In this document: piece after piece, positions 17,876 through 25,739 of the stretch
How the letters are laid out: each line of letters begins with the position of its first letter
How positions within the stretch are numbered: the stretch's first letter is position 1
Assembly (NCBI RefSeq): GCF_030068615.1
Contig: NZ_JASJOC010000014.1
Coordinates: forward strand, 1 to 64,000
Length of the DNA: 64,000 bases
From: Halostagnicola sp. A-GB9-2
GTDB lineage: Archaea > Halobacteriota > Halobacteria > Halobacteriales > Natrialbaceae
Reading direction: 5' to 3'
Translations under genes and position numbers: made by a program
The notes under the pieces: model-generated
Told to the model about the DNA's origin: nothing
What the model saw: only the letters and a program-made list of their open reading frames with translations
Databases searched by the model: none

Positions 17876-18361
17876 TCAGCGCGTAGAGGAGGTATCGTCG
17901 GTAGACTGGGGAGACACGGTGCCGAATTCATCGATCTCTCCGCTAACGATACGCGTGCTCGAAATGATTCCCCCATCCTCCGCCCGGACGTGCGGAACGA
18001 CGTCGATTTCTAACGGTTCGTGACCGTGCTCGAGACGGATTTCGTTGATACGCTTCGCACCAGGTTCCGTCTCCGGCGAAACGACGAGAACGTCGAACTG
18101 CGGCTTCGTCGCGATTCCTGTCGGCTCGTTCAGGCGGCGAATCTCGAACGAGCGGCCGCCGGAGTGCTTCGCCAGTTCGGGACGAAGGTTCCGTCTCCGC
18201 GTTTCGAATGGTCGGACGTGTCGTTCTTTTCGGCGCGTTTCTTGTGCGAGACAGTCGTTCGTGAGTCCGACCGTGACGTTTCCTCGTTCGAACGCCCGTT
18301 CGAGGAGCGCTCGATGACCGTCGTGTACCGGGTCGAATGTGCCGCCCAGCGCAACCTTCAT
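17876..18361 (-). CDS. coaD: Phosphopantetheine adenylyltransferase (archaeal type)
   Basis: Catalyses the penultimate step of coenzyme A synthesis: 4'-phosphopantetheine plus ATP gives dephospho-CoA. The 161 residues show the nucleotidyltransferase motif GGTFDPVHDGH (7-17) and the second signature ISSTRIVSGEI near 133-143. The tail after ~145 is rich in Ser/Thr/Asp and probably disordered. It is a housekeeping gene set convergently against the O-demethylase gene (90 bp apart). Confidence 0.93.
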   Translation of the reverse strand: MKVALGGTFDPVHDGHRALLERAFERGNVTVGLTNDCLAQETRRKERHVRPFETRRRNLRPELAKHSGGRSFEIRRLNEPTGIATKPQFDVLVVSPETEPGAKRINEIRLEHGHEPLEIDVVPHVRAEDGGIISSTRIVSGEIDEFGTVSPQSTDDTSSTR

Positions 18362-18573
18362 ACGAAACGATTGGGGGAATACCGACTAAACCAGCTTCGG
18401 TTCGAGAGAACAGTTACGAACGCAATAATCCGGTTACTCGAGACGATCAGGTTGCGTACGCCACGCGAGTAGCGTCACGATATCAAGACATGCTGTCGTT
18501 TGCTGCTGAGGGTACCCACCGTCGGAGCCGTTTCCCGCGGATTTGACGACTCGAATCCCGTCATAAGGAAAAG

Positions 18574-18580
18574 CTTTTAT
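18574..18580 (+). promoter_or_regulatory. TATA-like element before the metF leader ORF
   Basis: CTTTTAT sits 23-29 bp before the ATG at 18603 and 126 bp before the metF ATG. This spacing predicts a transcript that begins at or within a few bases of 18603, that is, leaderless for the small ORF rather than for metF. Confidence 0.5.
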
Positions 18581-18602
18581 GACTTTGCCATAAACTCACA
18601 CA

Positions 18603-18716
18603 ATGTGCCGAGCCCAACCGGACACGGGACAGTCGACAAACACCCGCGAACCAAATCGCCTCCCGATGAGCTACAATCCAACCAGTATAATAGAGGTTGC
18701 AACCAATGACAGTTAA
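18603..18716 (+). CDS. Possible 37-residue leader peptide overlapping the metF start
   Basis: A small open frame starts MCRAQPDTGQ and ends EVATNDS, stopping at 18714-18716, 11 bp inside metF. With the TATA-like element placed 23-29 bp before its ATG, it would be the first thing translated on the metF mRNA. The overlap would allow coupling or translational control. No homolog is recognised, and base composition is less GC-rich than true genes here, so it may be a chance ORF in a 5' leader. Confidence 0.35.
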   Translation: MCRAQPDTGQSTNTREPNRLPMSYNPTSIIEVATNDS

Positions 18717-19560
18717 TTCTCAGGCGGCCGCGACGACGGATACGGTATCGAACCTACTCAACGATCTCCGATACGAGCTAATGCCATTCGAGAGCTTCGG
18801 CGAGCAAATCGAGCACCTGCCGGACGGTGCCACGGTCACGATCACGGCTTCGCCGACGCTCGAACTCGAGTCGACGATCGAGTGGGCGGAGAAAGCCGCA
18901 GAGCGCGGGTTCGAAGTCGTGCCCCATGTATCGGCCAGATACGTCGAAGATGTCTCTCACCTCGAGGAGATCGCCGAACGGTTGCGGGCGGTCGGGATCA
19001 CGGATATCTTCGTCCCAGGGGGCGACCGAGAGGAACCGATCGGCGAATTCGAGTCGGCGTACGAGCTCCTCGAAGCGCTCGAGACGATCGAGTGCGAATT
19101 CGAGGAGGTCGGCATCACGGGGTATCCCGAGGGCCACGCGTTTCTCTCGGAGGAGACCTTAGCCGAGTCGATGAAAAAGAAAGCGCCCTACGCTACCTAC
19201 ATAACGACCCAGCTCTGTTATGATTCCCAGGCGGTCATCGACTGGATCGAAGACATTCGCGCTCGTGGCATCGAACTCCCCGTGGAGGTTGGGATCCCGG
19301 GCGTGATGAAATACCAGAAGCTGATAAACATCTCACAGAAGGTCGGCGTCGGCGATTCCGTGCGTTTTCTCAAAAAGACGAGCGGGATCCTCGGATTCGT
19401 CCGCCAATTCATCGGTTCGCGCGGGAAGTACGAACCCGACGACCTCGTCGACGGTCTCGCGTCCTACGCCAATGATCCGGAGTACGGCATCCGGGGGCTG
19501 CATATTTACACGTTTAATCAGGTCCCTGACACCGAATCTTGGCGTACCGGCCGATTATAG
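18706..19560 (+). CDS. metF: Methylenetetrahydrofolate reductase family protein
   Basis: MetF-type FAD enzyme that interconverts 5-methyl-THF and 5,10-methylene-THF. From ATG 18706 it has 284 residues, near the bacterial MetF length. A TTG at 18697 is an alternative start, but GAGG at 18693-18696 suits the ATG. Seen: the beta-barrel with PHVSARYVEDV, FVPGGDREEP, GITGYPEGH (the GYPE motif) and TQLCYDSQAV. In this context it probably runs in the oxidative direction, taking methyl-THF made by the O-demethylase to methylene-THF; a role in methionine synthesis is the alternative. Confidence 0.87.
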   Translation: MTVNSQAAATTDTVSNLLNDLRYELMPFESFGEQIEHLPDGATVTITASPTLELESTIEWAEKAAERGFEVVPHVSARYVEDVSHLEEIAERLRAVGITDIFVPGGDREEPIGEFESAYELLEALETIECEFEEVGITGYPEGHAFLSEETLAESMKKKAPYATYITTQLCYDSQAVIDWIEDIRARGIELPVEVGIPGVMKYQKLINISQKVGVGDSVRFLKKTSGILGFVRQFIGSRGKYEPDDLVDGLASYANDPEYGIRGLHIYTFNQVPDTESWRTGRL

Positions 19561-19618
19561 CTGAAATAGTCCTTTGTAGTCGATTGTAACTGAAGTAGTC
19601 CTTCGTGTCTCATCGTGA
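19561..19618. repeat. Tandem 29-bp duplication after metF
   Basis: CTGAAATAGTCCTTTGTAG.. at 19561-19589 is followed at once by CTGAAGTAGTCCTTCGTG.. at 19590-19618. The first 17 bases differ at two positions and the rest decays. It lies directly after the metF stop codon. Function unknown. Confidence 0.5.
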
Positions 19619-19756
19619 GCAAATGGTCTTGTCCTCCGTCGGTCGACGACTATACGCTCGTGAGAAACGCGTCGAATTTTCCGTACTCGTCCGCCGAGAA
19701 AATCGATTTTCGCTCGCAATCCAGTCGACAGCAGGGGGATCTTCGATTACGTGTCG

Positions 19757-20716
19757 TCAGTCGTCGGCTGGCTCGGCCAGGTTTTGTGCTTTGACCGAGT
19801 CCTTATCTACCGGGCCATCGGGATTTAATTCGGTAATTTCTTCGGGGAGGCCGAGTTCCGTATCGTCGGCCTGAACGTTGGTTCGTCCTTTTCCAGCGAT
19901 AATGTCGTTATTCAGATGGAGTTTGATCGCTTCGATCAGCGCATCTGCTTCGAGCGGCTGACCGCGTTCTTCTAGCTCCGCTTCGGTTGCGTCGTCGGGG
20001 ACGTTAAACGCTCGTTGCGTGATGATCGGGCCCTGATCCAAATCCGGCGTCACGTAATGTGCCGTAACGCCGGCGATTCGGACGCCCTCTTCGATTGCTT
20101 GCATATATGCTGCTGCGCCGGGGAACGCAGGAAGCAGGCTCGGATGGACGTTGATAATGCGGTTCTGGTACCTGAAGACGACGTCCGGACTGAGAATGCG
20201 GATGTATCGTGCGAGCGCGATCAGGTCGACGTCGTACTTGTCAAGTAGCTCGATCAGTTCATCTTCGTCCGGGACGCCTTCCTCGTCGCCGATATCGTGG
20301 AACGGGACGTCGTGTTTTTCGGCGAGTGGCTGCAGTTTGGCGTGGTTGCCGATCACGACGTCGATGTCGGCACCGAGCTCTCCGCTTTCTGCCTCCTCGA
20401 GCAGGGCCTGGAGACAGTGACTCTCTTTCGTCACGAGCACCGCGACCGATTCACACTCGTCGCCGTCCGTGAACCGAACCCGTGCATCGACGTCTAACTC
20501 CTCACACAGTGTTGCTAAGTCGTCCTCGAGCTCGTTTTCCGAGCAGTCCATTTCGGATGTGTCGACGCGCATCGTCATCCGAAACACGTCGTCTTTCACC
20601 TCTTGATCGAGATCTTCGATGTTGATATTGTTCTCGAACAGGAGGGACGTGATTCGTGCTAAAAGGCCAGTGTCGTCGTCACCGACGACTGTTATTTCGG
20701 TTAGTTTCGTATCCAT
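19757..20716 (-). CDS. purU: Formyltetrahydrofolate deformylase
   Basis: Hydrolyses 10-formyl-THF to formate and THF. From ATG 20716 it has 319 residues; a GTG nine bases upstream is an alternative start. An N-terminal ACT domain (EITVVGDDDTGLLARI) is followed by a formyltransferase domain with VVIGNHAKLQPLAE and the catalytic Asn-His stretch INVHPSLLPAFPG, then the Asp in TPDLDQGPI. A ~40-residue acidic tail after GRTNVQADD extends past the usual end. In bacteria PurU feeds PurT or balances C1 pools. Here it would release formate for the formate dehydrogenase at 25740, keeping THF free for the demethylase. Confidence 0.93.
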   Translation of the reverse strand: MDTKLTEITVVGDDDTGLLARITSLLFENNINIEDLDQEVKDDVFRMTMRVDTSEMDCSENELEDDLATLCEELDVDARVRFTDGDECESVAVLVTKESHCLQALLEEAESGELGADIDVVIGNHAKLQPLAEKHDVPFHDIGDEEGVPDEDELIELLDKYDVDLIALARYIRILSPDVVFRYQNRIINVHPSLLPAFPGAAAYMQAIEEGVRIAGVTAHYVTPDLDQGPIITQRAFNVPDDATEAELEERGQPLEADALIEAIKLHLNNDIIAGKGRTNVQADDTELGLPEEITELNPDGPVDKDSVKAQNLAEPADD

Positions 20717-21011
20717 CTCTAACACTGCCGCTGTTACTTGCGGTCGTCTGCATAGAATACGTTCTGGACCAAAAATCTACCGCCATAGACCCTCCTGTTC
20801 AGCTCGATCTCCGTCGCCTTTTCAGCGCGGATCAGCATACCGATTCGGCGAGTGACGGCACTGGCCGGGCGTATCCACGGGTACGATACCGACGACGTTT
20901 TCGCTTTGTGCACGATCCTCCTCGAGTATTCCCCAAGGCCCAGAAGAACCCGTACGGACGCGTTATACGGCTGATCGGTACAATCAAGTGCCTGCGAAGA
21001 CGACTCGTGAC

Positions 21012-21965
21012 ATGGTTCAGGTAATCATCGACCAAGACATCACTCCGACTTCGCGGCTTCTCACTCAATTGCCTGATTCGTGGGAGACCACCGTCGGGAT
21101 AGACAACGACGAATACGCGCGACAGATCGCTGGCTATGACGTTGCGCTCGTTACTTCCCGCATCCCTTTTTCGCCGGAACTGATCGAACAGACGTCACAA
21201 CTCGAGGCTATCGGCAAACTCGGAACCGGGATCGATTCGATCGATCTCGAGGCGGCCGAAGACAACGACATTTCGGTCACGCACACGCCGGGGCACAACG
21301 CCCTTTCGGTGGCGGAACACACGCTTTGTCTCACGTTGGCGACGCTCCGTCGACTCACGGCGGCACGGGAGCTGATCGCGACGGATCGGTGGCGAGACGA
21401 GTACCCGCTCGGGTCGACCCTCTCGGGATCGACGGTCGGTATCGTCGGGTTCGGAGACGTTGGTAAACGAGTGGGCACGCTCCTCTCAGGGTTCGACGTC
21501 GAAATCCTCGCGTCCGATCCGTACGTCCCGAGCATTGACACCGAACTGGTCGGCGGCGAGGGGGCGTCGTTGGGCACTCTTCTCAAGGAGAGCGACGTCG
21601 TTATACTCACAGCCGAGCTAACCGACGAAACGCGCCATATCATCGACCAACGGGAACTGTCCATTATGGATTCCTCCGCAATCCTCATCAATACAGGCCG
21701 CGGCCCCCTCGTTCGAGAAGACGCGTTACTAGACGCCCTTTCCTCGAATTCGATCGCAGGAGCGGGGTTAGACGTGTTTTCGACGGAACCGCTCGGTTCC
21801 GATTCGGAGCTTCTCGAGTTGGATACCGTTGTCACAACGCCACACGTGGCCGCGATGACCACCGAGGCTCGCTCCGAGAATATCGATCAGCTCGCGTCGA
21901 ACGTTACGCGAATAATGGACGGAGAGCGTCTCTCCGAACGGTATATCGCGACGGCGAAAAAATAA
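21012..21965 (+). CDS. D-isomer-specific 2-hydroxyacid dehydrogenase family protein
   Basis: NAD(P)-dependent oxidoreductase between a 2-hydroxyacid and a 2-oxoacid, or a phosphoglycerate-dehydrogenase relative. From ATG 21012 it has 317 residues. Seen: dinucleotide motif VGIVGFGDVGKRVG, catalytic Arg in NTGRGPLVRE, Glu in VFSTEPLG and His in TTPHVAAMT. A GTG at 20988 would add eight residues. It converges on the HpcH-type aldolase gene, 90 bp away. Substrate not determinable; a 2-oxoacid from aldol cleavage is plausible. Confidence 0.88.
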   Translation: MVQVIIDQDITPTSRLLTQLPDSWETTVGIDNDEYARQIAGYDVALVTSRIPFSPELIEQTSQLEAIGKLGTGIDSIDLEAAEDNDISVTHTPGHNALSVAEHTLCLTLATLRRLTAARELIATDRWRDEYPLGSTLSGSTVGIVGFGDVGKRVGTLLSGFDVEILASDPYVPSIDTELVGGEGASLGTLLKESDVVILTAELTDETRHIIDQRELSIMDSSAILINTGRGPLVREDALLDALSSNSIAGAGLDVFSTEPLGSDSELLELDTVVTTPHVAAMTTEARSENIDQLASNVTRIMDGERLSERYIATAKK

Positions 21966-22054
21966 CGAGTGCAGAAGCGTCCGACAAGTTTCGAGCGAAA
22001 CGTTTTGAGAGGTTCAAACCGATGTTCGTCGAGGAAGATCTGATCGAGCCGCGG

Positions 22055-22834
22055 TTACAGTTCTCCGATTTCGCTCAGTCGTTCCGCCAAGGTATCCTGG
22101 ATTGCCGAAAGGTCGCCACCCATACGGACGATCTGATAGCCGTCTTCTACGACGGATTCGATCTTGTCGGGGCTGTTCGCGATACACCCCATCGGAACGT
22201 CCGCCGATTTGCAGGCGTCCTCAATTTCCCCAATCTGTGCCGTAACGTCCGGGTGATTTTTGTTCGTCGGATGGCCCATTTGTACCGAGAGATCTGACGG
22301 GCCGACGAATACGAACCCGAGTTCAGGGACGGATAGTATTTCGTCCAAATTGTCGACCGCCGTCGTCTTTTCGATCATCACTCCGACGCACACCTCGTCG
22401 TCTTCGGTCGAGACGTAATCCTCCGAAAGACCCCACGTTCGCGCTCTCCCGCTGGCCATTCCGCGCTCGCCGGGCTCGTTTTCGTAAACGAAGCGAGACG
22501 CCTTTACGGCTTTGTGCACCTCTTCGGCGTCGTCGATCCGGGGAATGAGGATATTCCGAACTCCCGTATCGAGGACTTTTCGAACGAGCGATGGCTCTGC
22601 GGAGGGGAGTCGCACGAACAACTCGATTCCGCCGACATCGGCGGCGCGCGTTAACTCTTCGAACATCGTGCTATCGTACGGGCTGGGTCCCATGTGCTCG
22701 AAGTCCAGCCAGACGAAGTCGAGTCCCAGTTCTCCGTAGATCTCTATCACGGCGGGTGAGAACGTCGAGGATCTGGCCCCGAGTACGGATCCATTATTCT
22801 CGATCGTTCTGCGGAAATCGTTTGTCTGGTCCAT
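22055..22834 (-). CDS. HpcH/HpaI family class II aldolase
   Basis: Metal-dependent pyruvate-type aldolase or citramalyl-CoA lyase relative, 259 residues from ATG 22834 (an upstream-extended frame to 22963 has no matching family sequence). Seen: DFVWLDFEHMGPSPYD, FVRLPSAEPSLVRK, metal-ligand Glu in GVMIEKTTAVDNLDEIL and Asp in FVGPSDLSVQMG. It would split a 4-hydroxy-2-oxoacid into pyruvate and an aldehyde. It could serve a parallel branch of aromatic breakdown (4-hydroxy-2-oxo-heptanedioate type) or sugar-acid catabolism. Confidence 0.87.
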   Translation of the reverse strand: MDQTNDFRRTIENNGSVLGARSSTFSPAVIEIYGELGLDFVWLDFEHMGPSPYDSTMFEELTRAADVGGIELFVRLPSAEPSLVRKVLDTGVRNILIPRIDDAEEVHKAVKASRFVYENEPGERGMASGRARTWGLSEDYVSTEDDEVCVGVMIEKTTAVDNLDEILSVPELGFVFVGPSDLSVQMGHPTNKNHPDVTAQIGEIEDACKSADVPMGCIANSPDKIESVVEDGYQIVRMGGDLSAIQDTLAERLSEIGEL

Positions 22835-23194
22835 AGTGCACTTCCCATTGGATGGTACACTCCAATATACATTCCGGTCCCAGAAGAGACGACACGCAGT
22901 TGTCCATCTTTCTATCGGTCCGATCAAAGAATGTGGGCCACCGGGGTGAGCTATGAGTCTCACCGTATATGAGCTACGGAGGGGTAGACTCTCAAATGGC
23001 TGATGACCTCCCAGAGCCAGGGAAGTGATGAGTTACTCTACCCTTAGAATACTAACATAGTCTCCAACGTGTTAATAGTTGTGTTCAATGCAGTTTAGCC
23101 TGGCCTCGTTCGTTGCGGAGTCCACTATCGTTCACCGACGACTGTTTCCGAATAGATCGGAAATTACAAGACGCATCCGGTCCAATGTTCTCGC
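22835..23194. other. Divergent intergenic region between aldolase and IclR genes
   Basis: About 360 bp shared by two divergent promoters. Seen: a hairpin-like GGTGAG-N8-CTCACC at 22945-22964, an ATCGG-T-CCGAT palindrome near 22915, and the 19-bp operator at 23145-23163. The inverted pair GGGGTAGACT / ACTCTACCCTT lies about 50 bp apart (22981 and 23034). Divergent layout suits an IclR regulator controlling its neighbour. Confidence 0.45.
23145..23163. promoter_or_regulatory. Candidate IclR autoregulatory operator
   Basis: TTTCCGAATAGATCGGAAA has perfect 7-bp arms around ATAGA, the longest symmetric copy of the recurring TCCGA-N5-TCGGA motif. It ends 31 bp before the IclR ATG, right where a haloarchaeal promoter is expected, so bound protein would block its own gene. 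IclR proteins are known to bind palindromes of about this size. Confidence 0.6.
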
Positions 23195-23956
23195 ATGACA
23201 CGCGAGACAAGCTCACTCACAACGATTCACCGGGCGTTCGAAATACTCGAGCTCCTGTGGGAGTTAGACGGCGCCGGACCCACCGAGTTGGCTAACCGAA
23301 TGGACCTTCCGGACAGTACCGTCTACGATTACTTGCGATCGCTGAGTGATACGAAGTACGTTACGCGCGAAAATGGAACGTATTTCTTGAGTTCGTATTT
23401 CCTTACGATCGGGGGGAAAATGAAACACCGCAACCGCCTTTTTCAGGTTGCGAAACCGGAGATGAAGCGAATCGCCGCTGAGACGAACGAGTTGGTCGGA
23501 TTGACGATCGAGAACGACGGAATCGCGGTGGTCTTTCACCAGGAGGAAGGGAAACAGGCGTTGAGTCTCGGGACGCATCCGGGAGCTGCGACGCCGCTTC
23601 ACACGCTCGCCACGGGGAAAGCTATACTAGCCTATTTACCGGATGAACGAGTGGACGAGATTATCGCCGAACGCGGCCTCGAACAGCGGACGGACCATAC
23701 GATAACGGACGTCGATCGGCTGAAGGATGAATTAGCTGAAATTAGGGATAACGGGTACGCCGTCGACTGGAACGAGCAAGTTACCGGCATGGGGATGGCT
23801 TCGGTTCCGATTCTTATCGACGATCAAGTACTGGGTTCGTTTGGTATCGTCGTGCCAACCGGGCGTATTCAGGACGAACAATATCAGCAAGAATTATTGC
23901 GAAAATTACAGGAGATGGAGGAAACTGTAACGATTAATTACCAGTTCGGGGAATAG
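23195..23956 (+). CDS. IclR family transcriptional regulator
   Basis: DNA-binding regulator with small-molecule sensing, 253 residues, the normal IclR length. Residues ~8-65 are the winged helix-turn-helix (TTIHRAFEILELLWEL, then GPTELANRMDLPDSTVYDYL). Residues ~75-250 are the IclR effector domain (ETNELVGLTIENDGIAVVFH, ATGKAILAYLPDERVDEI, GMGMASVPI). It lies among aromatic and C1 genes and is the only regulator in the 14-37 kb block. IclR members often control aromatic pathways, as activator or repressor. Confidence 0.93.
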   Translation: MTRETSSLTTIHRAFEILELLWELDGAGPTELANRMDLPDSTVYDYLRSLSDTKYVTRENGTYFLSSYFLTIGGKMKHRNRLFQVAKPEMKRIAAETNELVGLTIENDGIAVVFHQEEGKQALSLGTHPGAATPLHTLATGKAILAYLPDERVDEIIAERGLEQRTDHTITDVDRLKDELAEIRDNGYAVDWNEQVTGMGMASVPILIDDQVLGSFGIVVPTGRIQDEQYQQELLRKLQEMEETVTINYQFGE

Positions 23957-24578
23957 GCCAGGGCCCGGTGAGACGGAGAACGGCTACTCTGGTCTTGACG
24001 GTACATGGAGACGGAAGCCGTCGTGGAAACAATCCGAAGCCGTCGCCAAAGTACTGCTTCCGAGATAGTCGGAATCATACCTCGTGGATGGTTTACCCCT
24101 CGCTGAATTACATTGTACGATTGTAAATGTTGGTGTGGTTGGGAGATGAATACACGGAAATTCATGGGCTTGTACAAGCTTCCACTCCCGATTCGGTCTG
24201 AATCGGATCGAATCGGTGAAGTCTCTCCGCATATATCGGTGCTATTTCCCCATAATTGTATATTTAATTAATACTATTGAGTTGTGAGTATACCTTAGAT
24301 TCCGTAATGCGTCGAGAGACGGTTGTAGACTAGCGCGTAGAAACACCGCACGGCCGTCTCCCACATCCGATTAAATCGGATACAATATCTCGAGCCAGTC
24401 CCGACGCACCGGTCGAGTATCCGGAAAAGCGATCTTCGTTCGAGTGCGGATCGGTCCATGATACAGAACGTCGATTTGTCGCCTGTCGAAGGTCGTTCGT
24501 GCTATCCGAAGATCCGTGTTTCAACCGAACACCTACTATATCGAATGAATTAATAGGGTGGCTCACGTCTCGCTATCC
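23957..24578. other. AT-rich intergenic region before the extradiol dioxygenase gene
   Basis: No gene seen in ~620 bp. It contains TTACA-N9-TGTAA (24108-24126), a perfect 7-bp stem CCGATTC-GGTCT-GAATCGG (24188-24206), an AT-only run near 24255-24275 and the operator palindrome at 24365-24381. The stem may end the IclR transcript or be another binding site; neither can be decided by eye. Confidence 0.45.
24365..24381. promoter_or_regulatory. Candidate IclR-type operator upstream of the extradiol dioxygenase
   Basis: ATCCGATTAAATCGGAT is perfectly symmetric with 8-bp arms around one base, and matches the site over the IclR promoter. It lies about 200 bp before the ATG at 24579, too far upstream for simple promoter occlusion, so activation or a long leader would be needed. 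Confidence 0.55.
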
Positions 24579-25514
24579 ATGTCTCCGGAACTGTCCCGTC
24601 TCGGTCACGTCGCACTCGAAGTACCCGATCTCGAAGCGTCGCTTCGGTTTTACCGGGATTCGGTCGGCCTCGAGGAGGTAGAACGAGAAGGTGACACGGC
24701 GTATCTCCGCGCCGTCGAAGAGTTCGATCACCATTCGCTGCGTCTTCGGGAGTCTGGTTCCGCTGGCGTCGATCACATCGGCTGGCAAACGGAAGATCAA
24801 CAAAGCATCGATGGGTTTGCGGAGCGACTCCGCGATCAGGGTATCGACGTGGCGCGAGTGGAAGCCGGCGAAGAGCGCGGTCAAGGGGAGGCGATTCGGT
24901 TTCAGGTTCCACACGGCCACGAGTTCGAAATCTACCACGAGATGGAAAAACCCGATCCGCCGAAGGAGCGGCGGTCGAAGCTGAAAAACAAATCGTACAT
25001 CTCGGCTGAAACGAGCTCGATCGCTCCGCTTCGCGTTGACCACGTTCAGATCTGGGATACGGACGCGTTCGAAGCCGCCGAGTGGATGCAGGAAACGCTC
25101 GGACTATCGGTGATGGAGTACTATGATCAGAAGGACGGCTCTCGCTGGGGGACCTTTTTGAGCGCGTCAAAGAACAAAATCGAGGCCGCGGTTATTCAAG
25201 GCGAGAGCGACGACGATTGTCCGGGGTTACATCACATCGCATTCACGTCCGAGAGCGCGGAAGATCTGTTCAATGCGGCGGATACGATGAACGAACGCGG
25301 GTACCCGATCGACGGACTCGGCCAGCATTCGATCTCGAGGGGAAAATTCCTCTACGTCAGGGACGACTCAAGCGGCCACCGAGTAGAATTCAACGTCCGC
25401 GGATACCTGGTGTTCGATCCGAACTGGGAGCCGATCGCCTGGCAGGAAGGCGACTTAGACGACCGGCAGTGGATCGGCGAGATCAGGGGATTGGATACCG
25501 TGAAATACAATTGA
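24579..25514 (+). CDS. Extradiol ring-cleavage dioxygenase-like protein lacking the catalytic His
   Basis: Two-domain vicinal-oxygen-chelate protein of 311 residues, of the catechol/homoprotocatechuate 2,3-dioxygenase type. Iron ligands are in place: His155 (RVDHVQIW), His219 (GLHHIAFT), Glu270 (GHRVEFNV). At the position of the acid-base His (His200 of homoprotocatechuate 2,3-dioxygenase) it has Ile201 (NKIEAAVIQG). ATG 24579 is chosen over the GTG at 24558 because the paralog at 30633 begins at the same point relative to the LGHVA motif. It may act on another substrate, by another mechanism, or not as a dioxygenase. Confidence 0.8.
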   Translation: MSPELSRLGHVALEVPDLEASLRFYRDSVGLEEVEREGDTAYLRAVEEFDHHSLRLRESGSAGVDHIGWQTEDQQSIDGFAERLRDQGIDVARVEAGEERGQGEAIRFQVPHGHEFEIYHEMEKPDPPKERRSKLKNKSYISAETSSIAPLRVDHVQIWDTDAFEAAEWMQETLGLSVMEYYDQKDGSRWGTFLSASKNKIEAAVIQGESDDDCPGLHHIAFTSESAEDLFNAADTMNERGYPIDGLGQHSISRGKFLYVRDDSSGHRVEFNVRGYLVFDPNWEPIAWQEGDLDDRQWIGEIRGLDTVKYN

Positions 25515-25739
25515 GGACGTACCGAATCGCGGCCAGATCAGCCAAGGCGGCCCGTGACCGGCGTATCCCGATTCCCGCGTTGTCTGATTCGTCTCGAGGA
25601 CAATCGTGAGCGAGCGGGCGTCCTTCTAATTGTCAACTATTGGTTATACTCCCGGAACTGAGTAGACGACGGTTACGTAATCGGTTTGCCACGACTTGCC
25701 GACTCGATCAACTGGTTGCACGCGAACCGAAGTACCCCG

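Noticed and set aside
3450-24122. Shared 12-mer CATTGTACGATT at 3450 and 24111
   Set aside because: A 12-base match between two points in 64 kb is expected many times by chance, and at 3450 it includes a start codon.
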